DNA of 64,000 nucleotides, taken from the NCBI RefSeq assembly GCF_037042905.1, contig NC_087247.1, positions 59,295,920-59,359,919 of the forward strand. Reading direction: 5' to 3'. The notes below the pieces were generated by a model. It saw only the letters and a list, made by a program, of their open reading frames with translations. It was not told the DNA's origin and did no database searches. The position numbers were made by a program, and so were the translations under genes. This DNA comes from Lytechinus pictus (Eukaryota; Echinodermata; Echinoidea; Temnopleuroida; Toxopneustidae). Shown in pieces: positions 36,586 to 48,300 of the stretch. Each line of letters begins with the position of its first letter. Positions within the stretch are counted from its first letter, which is position 1.

Positions 36586-38000
36586 AAAATGAATAATTCG
36601 TTATTAAAAGACGATTATTATACAAAAAATTTGAAAAGTTTGATTAAAAAAATTATATTGGAAAATGTTAATATGAATCCTCAAATGAAATGGGACATGT
36701 GTAAGATAAAAATTAAAGAATACACAATCAAGTATTCGAAACAAAAACAGAAAGAAAATAATGAAACTTTTAAACAATTACAATCTGAATTCGATTCAAT
36801 GAGTTATAAGACTGATGAAAACCCATCTAATGAAAATAAAGCTGAATTAGAACGAACAAAAATTAAACTAGTAATTTCTCAATTTGTTTACGTTGCCTCT
36901 GCATTACCCATCCCCAGAAACTAGTTGTTGATCTCAATAAACTGATGTATAATTTTTTATGGAATTCAAAACGAGAAAAGGTCAAGAGAGCAGTCTTGAT
37001 TAATGATATTATAAGGGGAGGACTGAGAATGATAGATTTGAAATCTAAATTCCAATCCTTACATTTATCATGGTTGAGTAGATTCTTTGAAAATGATAAT
37101 GATGTACCGTGGAAGTTTATGTTTAGATATTGGATTGAAAAAATATGTCCTTTTTTAAATACTTTTGAAAACAAATTGTTTCAGTAGAGATATGTTGAAG
37201 TTGTGCGCAAAACAAAAGGTACCGACTTTTATATAGACTGGCTCATAACTTGGAGTGAACTTAACTATATTCAGTTTCCAGATATTGTAAATGTTAAATA
37301 TCAAGTTTTGTGGTACAATAGTAATATCACACATGATAGAAAACCTTTTTTTTTTTAAATGGTTTGAAAAAGGCATAACGATTAATGACATTGTAGAAAA
37401 TGGACGATTTCGGCCAAGAGAACATATTTGTCGAGTGCTTGGATCAAATTCTTTGTTAATTGACTTTATGTATTCGAAACTGAAAAATGCGATACCAAAA
37501 ATTTGGATCGAAAGAATTCTAGACATAAGTTTTGTTATGCAGATAACGATGAAACAAATTCACAATACGGAAGCGACGTATTCGAAATTAGAACGCTTGA
37601 TTTTATTAGACTACGATCAATGAAGTCTCGCAACTTTTATAGTTTATTGTGTGAATTTAAGAACAGAGAACCGGCTGCTTTAACATTCTGGGAAGGTGAA
37701 TTGAACCTTGCAATTGATTTTAAGTGGAAAGACACATTGAAATTTAAGTTTAAGACATTGAAAAACAATACAATAAAGCAACTCAACTTCAAAACCCTTC
37801 ATAGGATTTTGCCGTTTAGATACAACTTGCGGAGGTGGAATATTGTAACAGACAACTTGGGTATTTTCTGTAAAACAACATAATCTTTTGTTTATGTTGT
37901 TTTAGAATGCACAAGCGTAAAGCTTTTCTGGAAACGTATTGTGGATTTGATTAATTTAATGTTTAAAGAAAAATTATATTAAACGAAAAATTATTAATAG
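36586..38000 (+). repeat. L1/Tx1-type LINE remnant lacking the reverse-transcriptase core
   Basis: 36,589-36,900 encodes a Lys/Glu-rich linker ending SQFVYVASALPIP. In another frame LMYNFLWNSKREKVKR and IIRGGLRMIDLKSKFQSLHLSWLSRFF follow at once. Later frames give FKWFEKGITINDIVENGRF and TLHRILPFRYNLRRWN. These are C-terminal landmarks of L1/Tx1-clade ORF2, but the block that should lie between linker and SQFVYVASALP-type region, the polymerase core, is missing. At least three frameshifts. It lies about 1 kb upstream of HAL. Confidence 0.7.
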
Positions 38001-39086
38001 CTGGTTTTGATTTCACACATGAAAAAGCAACAGATATAAATACAGTCCTTGTGTATGCTCAATATGCAATCTATTTGATGTATATGATTAATTATTTTCA
38101 AGGTAAACCATACAACAGTTATTATATATGGCATGTGTTTAAATATGGAATTCTTTTAGACGACATCTCGGATGTTGTCTCTGAGACCCTGAATGTTAAT
38201 ACATGTTAACTTGGCAATTGCATGAATGAAAAACCTCTGACACGAGGGGAAAAAAGACAATTAATTTTTGTGTATACCGCAGTTAGTTTGAGACAAATAT
38301 TTTGAAGTATAAAAGTACCCAGTCTGAGGCCGATCGATGATAGATCTGTGTATATCTATCAGAATCCGCCTGCTGCTCGATGTAAGGATGTAACATTACC
38401 CAATTTAAAAAAATCCACGTAGTTCTGGCAACCCCGGTCTGGCAGGTAAATCGGCTTCACATGCAGTTCCCTCGGAGTTCTCTACGCAACAAAAATCAAT
38501 AATGCCACATGGTCCACAATGTACATACCCCTGACACACCTACAGGCGAGTCGATTATTTGTAGGGGTTCAATATATTGGGAATTGAGATTCCGAATGAA
38601 TTTGCTCCTTTAAACTATATAAATCGAATATGTTATGAATTAAAGACAGCTATGAAATATTTTATAAGTATATTTCAGAAATTGAAGATAATATAAACCT
38701 TTTCAAGTAAAACATCTAATTTCAACATAACCTAAACAAAAATAGGATAGTTCCCCGCCATTCAACAAGTTGTTCGTTCCCGCAAAAAGTAAACATCGGT
38801 CGTCGATTTCTGAAATTTGGCCAAGGCCGTGCAAGCGATATAGTGCGCGCTGGCAGCTAGCTAGCTACGTGTACACAAAGCTTATCATGCGTTCTCGAAT
38901 ACCAAACAGGATCCTCCTGATCATAGTAAAAACCCACAGAGTTCAGTCCGATACTATTATTAGCAACGTGATACATATTCCAAACCTCATAAATATTACT
39001 AATCAGTCTTTTGTTTGTGGGAATCAACGGGAAGAAAAGACAATTACATTTGATTGTCTTCTGTTGATCAATATTTGAGGAACAAG

Positions 39087-42000
39087 ATGAAGATCAACGT
39101 GAAAGTTCGGGGAGAATGGATCCTTATTCCTTGTAAGGACAACAACACGATATCATGGTTGGGCAAGGAAACCCTTTCGCGATACCGTTCTATGAAACAA
39201 TACGATGAAGAAGATGATGTCTCCGAAGTCAGAAAAACTCAAGGAGGAAGTTTGCTCTTTCCAGATGACCTACTTGTTGATATTCTAGATGAAAATGATT
39301 TCGTCCATGTCGGTAGGTACTATTTGGTGAAACTAGCTAGACTGTGAACCCGGTGTAAAAAAAACTTCCACAGATTTGAAATGTATTACGCACCTAAGGG
39401 CCGGGGAAGTTCTCCTTGACGAAAAGCTTATTGTAAAAATTACCAGAAAAAAACAATATTGGTGAAACTTTGAGAAAAAATCCATTAAATACAAAAAAGC
39501 TGCCCCATGTGTTTATATCATAAAAAATGCACAAATTTAAACTTTTTAATGGTTCTTTATGACTAGAATTTTTTTTTGCAAAATTTTTTTTTTCATGAAT
39601 CTATGAAATGATTTTTTCACAGGGACCTACCGAAGGTTCATTGTTTTAGAATGTTTTTTTTTTAAATAATTCACAATACATGGGAAGGTGCTTGCATATG
39701 ACGTCAAAAAAAAATAGAATACTAATAACTTTTTAAATATTTGATGGATTTTCCTGAAACCAATATTTTTTTTACTGTTTGTTTTTTCTGCTCTTTTTAC
39801 AATAACATTTTTGTCAGGGTGAACGTCTATCCTTTAATCTATCTCGCCTGGGGAAGTGAGACAGAGCTTATAGCCTATAAGTTTAGAATAGATCAGAATA
39901 GAACAGCACCTGGAATATAATTATTTTCAAGATTTACCCATTCAAGCTATTAGTTCACCAGATCATAATTTCCAAATGATGGGCCTTTTCATTATATCTC
40001 CTGATCCATGTAAGCACAGCCTCTGCAAAAATATGTCAAATGGGTTTGGTATTGAAACTGATATAGTATTCTAGTGAGAATAACTTAAACAACAGGACTC
40101 TATAGGCTATATAGGCTCGCAACGTTTTCTTGTTCTGTTGATATATTGAATTTTGAATACAATCTTATTTTGTATTGCACTTGACAAAGTAAAGTAATGC
40201 AAGTATCAATTATGTGAGGATTGGATTTTAAATGCAGATGAGGACTTGGCAAGTGCCACACCCAAAGAACCTTATTAAGCTCAGGGTTCTATTCTTTTAA
40301 TATGTTACAAAGATATTTTAAAAATACCTGCACATTAATGACTGCACAATATGGGATAATGAAGATATGCCAAGATTTATTGTGTATCATGTCCCTTGTG
40401 ACTGAATGAAAACATGTATTTGATGAGATTCAAAACCTCGAAGCAAGGTCATAAACCAGTCTTAGCATGTACAGGGGATGGTCATTTCTACCAAGATCTA
40501 GACTAAAACCAACTGATATTCAATTCATAACCTGACATAGCAACACTCAAACCTGATACTGGTAGTTTGTCTGTTCACAGCAGAAAGATGCATCTAGAAA
40601 TTGGAATGCCCAACAGAATCAGTCTATAGATTGTTCACTCATGGTGCATTCATTGACCAGAGGTCAGAGGTAGTCACTTATGGAGGGGATAGAAAATGGT
40701 TCATGAAACACCTCATTTTGTGGCGACACAGCATACGCTCTTGCGACATTGCTTCGGTCCTAATATCTCACAAGTCATGGGTGCCTGATCTAAGTTCACA
40801 AAGTCTTCTACTTGTTTTAACATATCTGGATATTATATGTCATTTAGGACATCTAGGCAAATACAAACTGGTCTATTCTGTTTTGTTTATTATTTCTTTG
40901 TTAGTGTTGAAGTCAGATCTGGCCAACAAGACATGCCTAACTTCATTCGACGGGAATGGTTTGAACGGAGGATTTTCACCAGACTCTTCACAAATGTATC
41001 CTTATGAGAATCTAATCATGCATATTAAGTTTTCAATTAAATTAAATTAAGTGAATTAGAAATATTAATACCAGTAAGCAGCAATTGCATCTGTCATGAG
41101 ATGTTCATTTATGAAAGCCATGCATTCAAGCAGTGATAGTATGATTCATTACTTAAAAACATACGTATGGATTGAATAGAATAAATATGAATAGAATACC
41201 TTCAGGGCATATAAAAGCGATTTCTCACATTAATGACTGATTACAGATAGCTAGGGTCTACTAGACCAATCCTCTCACGCTCTGTTAACTAAACATAATT
41301 ATAACACAACACAAAGGATTCAAAATTGAATATTACACTTCAACTGTGTTTTATGAAAGAAACACAGAATAACTATAGATTCTTTCACAGCACAGCTGCT
41401 GATGGTGGGTTACACAGGAATTTCTTTGGAGGCAGGGGAGGAAAAAAATTCTTAGATACTATTTTGTAATTTGAATTGAACTTAAAGGGTGTTGTGTACA
41501 GTCACTTGGGTAGAATTATGTGAGGATTTTTGGTGATCCTCCCTTCATAGAGCTATTAATAGCTCCATGCTCCCTTCATGCAAAAGGCTATGGTATTACG
41601 TCTGATTTTCCCCTAAACAATAATTTTGCTTAGTTGAGTTACAATAAGCCATTGATCAATATCTCTGTGAATTTTGGAATTTCTCAAATTATAATAATTT
41701 TTTTTTCTTTTTGAGGACCTAAGCACTAAACAATAGAAGAAAAAAATGTATGTATTATATTATAAATGTATATATATATATATATGTAAGAGTAAAATAT
41801 TCATTCCAAGGTAGAAGTTGACTAAATAATACATCACTAGACCATGCTTATATTCAGGCAGTGATACAACCACATTACCCTTTAATAACAATACCCTACC
41901 CAAATGAAAACACCGCCTTCAGTGGCAAACAATAGATTCCCTCAGATTAATCTTCCTTCCTTCATTAGTTCGCCTCGATTCTTTATTTATTAGTCTTTGT

Positions 42001-42343
42001 TACCTACATCTTCCAGACCTGTCCTTTATTATATTTCATTAAGTTGTCTACCCATGTACAGTTTCAATAGTTAAGTCCAAAGGGGTAAACACCTCCCCTC
42101 AGAGAATAAATTAGAGGTGCTTGATATTCTCTGGGCCCTTTTCTTAGTCTTCGGACTACTACTACACAAGCTTGCGCTCCTGCCCTTTGAGGCCATGATA
42201 GGGGAGTGCCCGAGTTCACAACAAGCGACTGTTTGTGTTAATGAATATCATCTGAACTTTATATTATGAGTTTGGATTCACTTTTTGAAGTACTTCTACT
42301 AGCTAACACTCATCCATCTACCACGCTATTTTTAAAGAGTGTA

Positions 42344-42392
<49 letters not shown>

Positions 42393-45300
42393 AATATAAA
42401 TGCCATGTCAGGTTTAGAAAATACATCTTGAAGAGCTTTTTCTAAGGAAATTTGGATTTTGTTTTAATGAACTTTGTTGGAGCGAAATGCATTACCTCAA
42501 GAAGATGTACTTCATATATATTACAACAGATTCCTTAACAGTTAGTTGCTATTCTGCTACTAGATCAAGTACTGGTGGGGCAGATTCTCGTGAGGTATAA
42601 AATAATTTATGTTTAGATGATGTTTGAAGGTTTGCATGGTGGTATGAGCAATCGGGGAAGAGGTGTATGGTACAACATATGTAAAGTCCTGGAGAGACTG
42701 ATATAAGAAAATTGGATAGAATAGGAGGTGAATAGGCAAGAAAGTGGAGATTTGAAAGTAGAGTATTCTTTTCTAAATGAGTGTAGTCCTTAAAAGGATT
42801 GATTTATGTTTATTAATTGATTTACAATACATATTATTGTTAATTTTGTAAATGATGGAAGCCCTACCCCCCAAAAAAAAGAATTTAAGTGCATTTCAGA
42901 ATATTGGCAGTAATTACAATGCAACATACCATGTATTCATTTCTATTTACAATTCAGTATGTAACACTAAGAACTATGCTTATCTCAAATTAATGTAAAA
43001 CCCATAACTCAAATAAAAGCATTATTTATAATCTGAAAAAGAAAGAACTGTGTACTTCTAGAAATTTGTATTGCCAAATTGTCAACCCTGGTATATCTAA
43101 TTTGTTGACTTGGTTTTACGTGCAATATAAAAAAAGATAATCCAGTCAGTATAAAGTTGAATGAAATTAAAGTAATTCTATCATGAATCGACAAATGATT
43201 TAATTTCCATGTTATGAATTTATTTCCTATATTTTCTATTCAAGGAATGCAGAAAAAAAATTATTATCTTATTGAGAGGAACAGAAAAAAGAGAATGGGA
43301 AATGGAAAGAGATCACTAAGTACCTCAACTAAAAAAAAAAAATGTTATGTGCTTAACTGATATGCTTTTAGAAGTGATATATCACAAATAGAATAAAACA
43401 AAATATATGGGACTTTTGATGCTGTGACTGACATAATCAATTAATCTCAAGTCGTTTCACCATCCATACAACATATATTGATAAATTATTTTTGTTATTA
43501 ACTTATTATTTACCATATCAATTTCACGTCTTTTCCCTTTTTCTTCCTTAAAAATTTTTTTTAATCAGATTCTCTATCTGGACGGAGGTAGTTTGACCTC
43601 TGATGACCTTGTTAAACTTGGGAAAGGTCAATATCAGATCAAGGTGAGATGCTCATAAAAACTGAAAAGTCTCTCAGAAGCAAAAAATTTTTGTCTCGCC
43701 TGCATAGCAGAGCGAGACAATAGGCATGGCTTTTCCGACGGCGGCGTCGTCAACATCAAATCTTAACCTAAGGTTAAGTTTTGGAAATGACATCATAACT
43801 TAGAAAGAAAGTATATGGACCTAGATCATGAAACTTGGACTTAAGGGAAATCAAGTATTACTAAACATCCTGCCTTGGTTTCACTTTGACCAAGTCAAAG
43901 TTTATTTAGGGTCAATGAACTTTGGGCATGTTGGGGGAATCAATATCGAAATCTTAACCTAAGGTTAGGTTTTTGAAATGTCATAACTTAGAAAGTGTAT
44001 GGATCTAGTTCATGAAACTTACACATAAGGGTAATGAAGTATTAATTAACATCCTGCTCGAGTTTCAGGTCACATGACTAAGGTCAAAGGTCATTTAGGG
44101 TCAATGAACTTTTGGCATTTTTGGGTATTTGTTGAATTTCCATCATACCTTAATATTTATGGAGCTAGCTAATAAAACTTGGACATAAGAGTAATCAAGT
44201 ATCGCTGAACATTCTGTGCGAGTTTCAGGTCACATGACCAAGGTCAAAGTTCATTTAGGGTCAATGATCTTTGGTAATATTTATTTTGGGGTATTTGTAG
44301 AATTACCATCATAACTTTGAAAGTTAATGGATATAGTTAATGAAATGTGGACATAGGGGTAATCCAGTATCATAGCTCATCTTGCACAAGTCGTAGGTCA
44401 CTTGATGAACATAGTAGCATATTATATGAATGGTGTTTCTTGTGAATAATTATTTTATATTCATTTTCAAAGTCAGCACTGCTGCTATATTGAATCGCAT
44501 TATGCAGGCGAGACTGCCAGAGGCACTCCACTTGTTTGGTTTTCGTGTTTATTGGATTTTTATATATTGCTTATATATGCAAAGTGAAGTGTCCTAATAG
44601 GAGAATTCTCATTGAGATGACATTTGTGTTACTACTTAAAGTTCACTTCATGTAATCAGCAGAACTTATAAACAACTTGTTGAAATTTAGAGGACACTGA
44701 AACTATCAAAGCAAGTTATTTCCATGTAGTATTCAAAGTAAAGGATTATATTGAAACATTGAGAGTGAAATCTCTCGATCCTGATAGTACCAGAAAACTT
44801 ATTCAGAGAAGAGAAAAAAAATCAATAAATGAATGAGATGTTTTATTTGTTTCACTTCTGTAGGTATCACCAGTTGCATGGGAGAAAGTAGCTAAAGCTC
44901 AAAAGCTTGTGGACAACATCCTTAAAGAAAACAAAGGTATTATCTTTGCATGTTATGGGAATGTAGAATGGGGAATGAATGCAGGATTATTTTTTTTAAT
45001 GAACATGATATTGTAAATATTGATTGATTTTTACTCCAGTATTTGAAGATATGCACTCAGTAACTTGAATGTTGCTCAGGATATTTTTTTCTTGGTAAAT
45101 CTAAATGTAATATTCTTTAAATTCATAATGCAGTTAGACACAAATAAATATTTTTTTCAAAGTTATATATTTGCAATTGTTTTGCACAAATATTTTGGTA
45201 TTCATTGTAGATTATTTGTTCTTTTTTTCATTAGTTGTTTATGGCATCAATACAGGCTTTGGGAAATTTGCTCGAGTTGTGATTGGACCTGATAAACTGA

Positions 45301-48300
45301 AGTGAGTCATTGATATAACCTGTATGAACTTCATATCTACTATATTTCAATGAGAGAGGGGGATGGGGTCATAAATTATTTTGTCAATAAATTCACCTAA
45401 ATCTGATGAGTTTTACCCAATATATTTGCGGCAATGACATAGAATCAAGTTATGAACCTGTTGTTGTAGGGACATAATATATTGTGTCACCCCCCTGCCT
45501 TGAATAGCATGATGGCATGTATCTATATGCCCATGGTTTTTGGAAGAATTTTTTACTTGAAGATATTTTTCATGAATGATACCATAAGCAGAAAATGGAA
45601 ACAAAAAGTGATGGATAGGTCAATTTGAATTGACTGTGGGCCATGGGGTCAAAACCTATTTCATGATTGATAATTAATAAATCAGCTTAATCAAGTAATT
45701 TAATATTAAACTAGCAGTAGTGATTTATATTTCAAATTTTTTTTTATGTAAGATGAAAGTGAAAAATTCAGTCACCTCTATGAGAGCATATTCTGTCTTT
45801 CTTCCACTAATCAGAGAACTCCAAGAGAATTTAATTCGTTCACATTGTGTAGGTGTTGGTAGACCCCTATCACCAGAACACACCCGTAAGTTGCTAGCCT
45901 TGCGGATTAACATCCTATCCAAGGGATTCAGTGGCATCTCAGTTCAAAACCTGGAGAAACTCATTGCTGCATTTAATGGTGAGTTTCTAATGGTGACAAA
46001 ATAGATGTGCAATAAGTTAGAAGTTACCCTTAATTTAATTTTCACAATCACTATATATGGTCCACGTTATTTATTAAAATAAAAGGATTTGAAGAAATAC
46101 CCAGGGGTATCCAGGATTTGCCTAAAGTGAATGACAGAAATTTTCTGACAAACAAAAAAGAGCGGTCATCATGAGCCGAGTCATTTTCCTGTCAAAAGAT
46201 CGTCAAACTACACCAAAAGAAATCATTTTTGGATCAGTATCTGGAAATACCAGATATTTGTAGAATGGGGTATTGTATATGTATATAGCCCATAGGAATG
46301 TTGGAGTATACAGACATATATATATACATGTATATAATTTCTTATCCAAGTTCAAACTTATTTATTTCATATATGTTTTTGATATCACATTTTCCTATTG
46401 TTTGGTTGATATCATGTTGTAACTTTCAATGTAATCAGCTTCCTGTCTGTCTGTGGTGCCATGCAAGGGAACAGTAGGAGCTAGCGGTGATCTAGCTCCA
46501 TTATCACACCTTGCGCTAGGCATGATGGGAGAAGGAAAGATGTGGAGTCCAAAGAGTGGATATGCTGATGCCAAAGATGTAAGTTGCTGGATTATCATTA
46601 AATGAGAGGTATGAATTATTGAATATGCTTTTTGTTAAGGATAAATAAAGGCGTGGGTCTAAAATTTGAGAAAAGGGATATGTAGATGTCAACTTTTGGA
46701 AGCAATTGAGGGACCAAAAAAAGTAAAGGGGAAAAAGGACATCATACAAGCTTTGTAAGTATAGCGAGATTATATTGATTTTGAAACATTTACATGTATT
46801 GAATATTCACACTATAATCAGACTGATACTTACATGCATATATCTTTCTCTGTTGTAGGTTCTGAAAGCACATGGTTTGACTCCAATAGAACTTGGACCT
46901 AAAGAGGTATTCAAACAATACATGCATTCCACGCTTCTTAATACTGTAGCATGTATGACTTGTTAAGTGTCTCCAAAATACCATATGATGGAAAAATGTG
47001 TCATGAATATTGATTTATTGAATTTCAGTCTAGAATAAAACTCTTTGGTAGTGCAGAATGTTTTTTTTTGTTCATTTCTTTTTCATGCAGTAGTTGTGAG
47101 ATGTATGTTATTAAATTGTTTGTGTGTGGAAATTTTACATAAAAAACATTTAAAGATACCACCTAACAAAGTCTTATTTCTCTTTTTGAGTTTTGAATTG
47201 CTACTTTCCTCCCATATCCATAGATATATTTTCTCTTTTATGATCTTTCATCTCTTATGTATTTTATTGTCAAAATAATTATCACCTCTTGAAATGAAAA
47301 TGAAAGAGATTGTTATATAGCAACATATGACCCAGAAGAGAAAGAGAGAAAATTTGTTTATGATACTTGGATGAACCCATCTTGGTTTTTTTTGCAGGGC
47401 TTAGCTCTGATAAATGGCACTCAACTTATTACTTCACTTGGAGCAGAAGGTTAGTTTGTGGTCCCCTTTTACCAAAGATATTTTTTTCTTGTTTGTCACA
47501 AAGACAACATCAATAATGTTATCTTTGTATATTTTTGTTAATAAAGTTTTAACTGCAACTTGAACATACAAATGATCAGCTGTACCTTTTTTTTATAAGA
47601 ACAGGTTGTGATTCGCTGGCTGCACTGTTGCATTGCATATCAGTCTATCTCTACTTTATTTTGATTTTCCGGTTGAACACAATGCTCACAGCAGTGCAGC
47701 CTGTGAGTGCTGACATGTGCTTTCTTGTAGATTTGTCACTTATATTTTACATAGTTTTGCATTTTAGTAGTGCTTGTCTTTGATAATCAACTCTTATTTG
47801 TTACATGTAGGGAGCCCTAACAACAAGCTCTTGCTTTGGGGGCCCCCCAACCATTTTTTTTTACTTTGAATTGTCTTGTTGTATTGTTCTTTGAATATTA
47901 TTACAAATTTTATCTTGTTTTCAGAATGGTTGAATCAATGAATAAAATGAAATTATGAAATATCCTGCATACCCTTTACCTTTATCTTTTATTTAAGACT
48001 AGCAATGCAAACAGAGCTATTATCTCAAAGTTACAAACCAGCAACTTTCACATTACTAGAATAATTAAGGCATATGCTCAATTTATAATAATGATTGATT
48101 ATTGATTGATTATTGATTGATTATTCTTAACATGATTTGAAGTGTGAAGTATGTTATTTGCCTCAGACAGAATGAACTTAAGTTTGAAACAGTGCTTTGT
48201 TAAAATATTTTAAAAACAATAGCTTTGATCTGATATTGTGGCACTGTGTCTTCCACTTAATTTCTTTGTAATATTTGCTGTGGTTGATGGCAATACTCAA

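Larger units (their letters stand above)
30156..39086. other. Intergenic region between the coiled-coil gene and HAL
   Basis: Same-strand neighbours, coiled-coil gene to the left and HAL to the right. Contains a MITE copy (30,428), a TA microsatellite (31,337), a mariner-like fold-back (32,122), a pair of CCCC/GGGG-rich inverted segments (34,070-34,270), a repeat with GCGAAGCGCGAGCTG words (about 34,890-35,350), a hAT-like MITE (35,724) and an L1/Tx1 LINE remnant (36,589). AATAAA near 30,612 (inside the MITE) and 31,687 are candidate polyadenylation signals for the coiled-coil gene. About 38,200-39,086 must hold the HAL promoter and 5' UTR, but no element there can be assigned with confidence. 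Confidence 0.6.

Noticed and set aside
38616-38623. TATATAAA as the HAL TATA box
   Set aside because: About 460 bases before the ATG in AT-rich DNA; without a mapped start site it is not distinguishable from chance.
40601-41050. 149-codon frame over HAL exon 2 as the coding frame
   Set aside because: Only 40,913-40,995 in a different frame joins exon 1 in phase and gives [13 protein letters not shown], which lines up with the N-terminal domain of vertebrate HAL.
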